Shown here: positions 63,128 through 64,000 of the stretch, in pieces | Numbering within the stretch: position 1 is the stretch's first letter | How the letters are laid out: each line of letters begins with the position of its first letter | Assembly (NCBI RefSeq): GCF_018139985.1 | Contig: NZ_JAGSOU010000006.1 | Location: 124,001 to 188,000 of the forward strand | Source of the DNA: Actibacterium sp. MT2.3-13A | GTDB lineage: Bacteria > Pseudomonadota > Alphaproteobacteria > Rhodobacterales > Rhodobacteraceae | Length of the DNA: 64,000 nucleotides | Direction: 5' to 3' | The notes under the pieces: model-generated | Told to the model about the DNA's origin: nothing | Seen by the model: the letters and a program-made list of their open reading frames with translations, nothing else | The model's database searches: none | Position numbers and translations under genes: made by a program

Positions 63128-63885
63128 GCGCGCCGGCCCGCCGCCTGGCCGAGCTGCGTGTCGCGGCGATGCTGCTGACGCGGCTGCCCGTGGGAAGGCT
63201 GGCGGGCCACGTTCCGACGCTGGCCGCGGCGCGCTGGGCCTATCCTCTGGTGGGCGCAGGTGTCGGTGTGGTGATGTGGGCGGTCTGCGCGGGGGCGGCT
63301 GAGCTGGGCCTGCCGCCGGGGATTTCGGCGCTTCTGGCGGTGGCGGCGGGGGTGCTGGCGACCGGAGGCCTGCACGAGGACGGGCTGGCCGACCTCGCCG
63401 ATGGCTTCGGCGGCGGGCGCGACCGGGCAAGGAAGCTGGAGATCATGCGCGACAGCCGCATCGGCAGCTACGGCGTGCTTGCGCTGGCGATCGTCCTGGG
63501 GCTGAAGGTGCAGGCGATGGCGGGCGTGGCGGGCTCCGCGCCGCCGCTCGGACCCTTCGTGGCGCTGGCGGCGGGCAGCCGCTTCGCCATGCTGGCGGTG
63601 CTGGAGGCGCTGCCGCCCGCCCGCGCCGACGGGCTGGGCCACGCGGCGGGGGAAACGGGCGGCTGGCGGCCCTGGGCCGGGCTGGCGGTGGCGCTGGCCG
63701 TCATGCTGCCGTTGGGCGGCGCGGCGCTGGGGCTGCTGGCGGCGCTGGCGTTGGCGGCCGTGGCGGTGGCCGTGCTGGCGAAACGGCAGATCGGCGGGCA
63801 GACCGGCGACGTGCTGGGCGCGGTGCAGCAGGTCTCGGACGGCGCCGGCTGGCTGGCGGCGCTGCTGCTGCTCGGGGGAGGCTGA
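63124..63885 (+). CDS. cobS: Cobalamin synthase CobS (CobV of aerobic nomenclature)
   Basis: Polytopic inner-membrane enzyme that joins GDP-cobinamide and alpha-ribazole (phosphate). 253 residues with about six helices. TRLPVGRLAGHVPTLAAARW near the N-terminus, GGLHEDGLADLADGFGGGRD with the metal-binding acidic cluster, MRDSRIGSYGVLAL and RQIGGQTGDVLGAVQQVSD are hallmarks. ATG 63124 overlaps the cobT stop. Confidence 0.96.
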   Translation: MSAPARRLAELRVAAMLLTRLPVGRLAGHVPTLAAARWAYPLVGAGVGVVMWAVCAGAAELGLPPGISALLAVAAGVLATGGLHEDGLADLADGFGGGRDRARKLEIMRDSRIGSYGVLALAIVLGLKVQAMAGVAGSAPPLGPFVALAAGSRFAMLAVLEALPPARADGLGHAAGETGGWRPWAGLAVALAVMLPLGGAALGLLAALALAAVAVAVLAKRQIGGQTGDVLGAVQQVSDGAGWLAALLLLGGG

Positions 63886-64000
63886 GCGTGCCAGCCAATC
63901 TCTGCGGAACCCGGAACACGGCCGTTCGGATCGGCTCCTGTCCGGTTCGTGATCGCGGGAAACGCCGTGCGGGGAATTCAGACCCGAACCGGGCCCCGGC
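63886..64000 (+). other. Window edge without a recognisable feature
   Basis: A GTG at 63888 behind GGGGGAGG could open a frame that stays free of stops to the edge, but the roughly 37 residues are Arg/Pro/Asn-rich and match nothing I know. I treat it as undetermined intergenic sequence. Confidence 0.3.

Overview
The window is high-GC alphaproteobacterial chromosome, most likely from a Rhodobacterales (Rhodobacter/Paracoccus/Roseobacter-type) bacterium. This rests on the DUF2161–groESL order with a perfect CIRCE element, the YdcH/DUF465 and DUF1150 small proteins, ACR3-type arsenic genes, an aerobic (CobG/CobN/CobF) cobalamin pathway with the bluB–bluE block known from Rhodobacter capsulatus, and GTG/TTG starts. 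The assignment is inferred from gene content and order, not from a database search.

Layout. 1–2450: end of a DUF2161 gene, then the HrcA/CIRCE-controlled groES–groEL operon and its terminator. 2517–8822: housekeeping and small genes (a bactofilin-like membrane protein, an orphan PhnM, a DMT exporter, a Nudix hydrolase, purE–purK, YdcH, Hsp20, DUF1150). 8865–14893: two metal-resistance modules. One is an arsenic block (ACR3, ArsR with a C-terminal Cys triad, a flavoprotein and an MFS pump); the other is a NreA/NreB-like nickel/cobalt pair. 15238–17291: fatty-acid desaturase, small hypotheticals and cspA.

17737–35134 is an accessory catabolic island. Its left edge is a dead DUF3489 gene; its right edge is an IS3-type transposase remnant joined to the tail of a broken SDR gene. 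Inside, two divergent transcription units share a 222-bp control region with a 20-bp palindrome. The leftward unit encodes a ribose-type ABC importer (binding protein, two permeases, double ATPase) plus an acetoin-reductase-like SDR. The rightward unit starts with an unusual regulator, a winged-helix domain fused to a family-1 solute-binding domain without a signal peptide. It continues with a second SDR, an M24 (creatinase-fold) protein with a substituted metal ligand, and a 2-oxoacid/acetoin-type dehydrogenase complex (E1 alpha, E1 beta, E3, and an E2 split over two genes) plus an aldehyde dehydrogenase. The set fits a route in which an imported polyol or deoxy-sugar is oxidised to an acyloin, cleaved to acyl-CoA plus an aldehyde, and the aldehyde oxidised to an acid. 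The substrate is unknown. This is the best candidate for an undescribed system here.

35210–39738: a sarcosine/dimethylglycine-dehydrogenase-like flavoenzyme and a decayed hybrid histidine kinase. 39739–40372 has no convincing gene.

40373–63885 is a nearly complete aerobic adenosylcobalamin biosynthesis locus. A leftward series is headed by a cobalamin riboswitch: DUF1636, cobW, cobN, cobG, cobH, cobI, cobJ. After an inserted opposite-strand cobK come cobL, cobE, cobM, cobB and cobA. A second riboswitch precedes cbiM and cobF. To the right are cobO–cobQ (+), the block bluB, cobC, cbiB, bluE and a histidine phosphatase (−), and cobP–cobT–cobS (+). The CobS/CobT subunits of the cobaltochelatase are not in the window.
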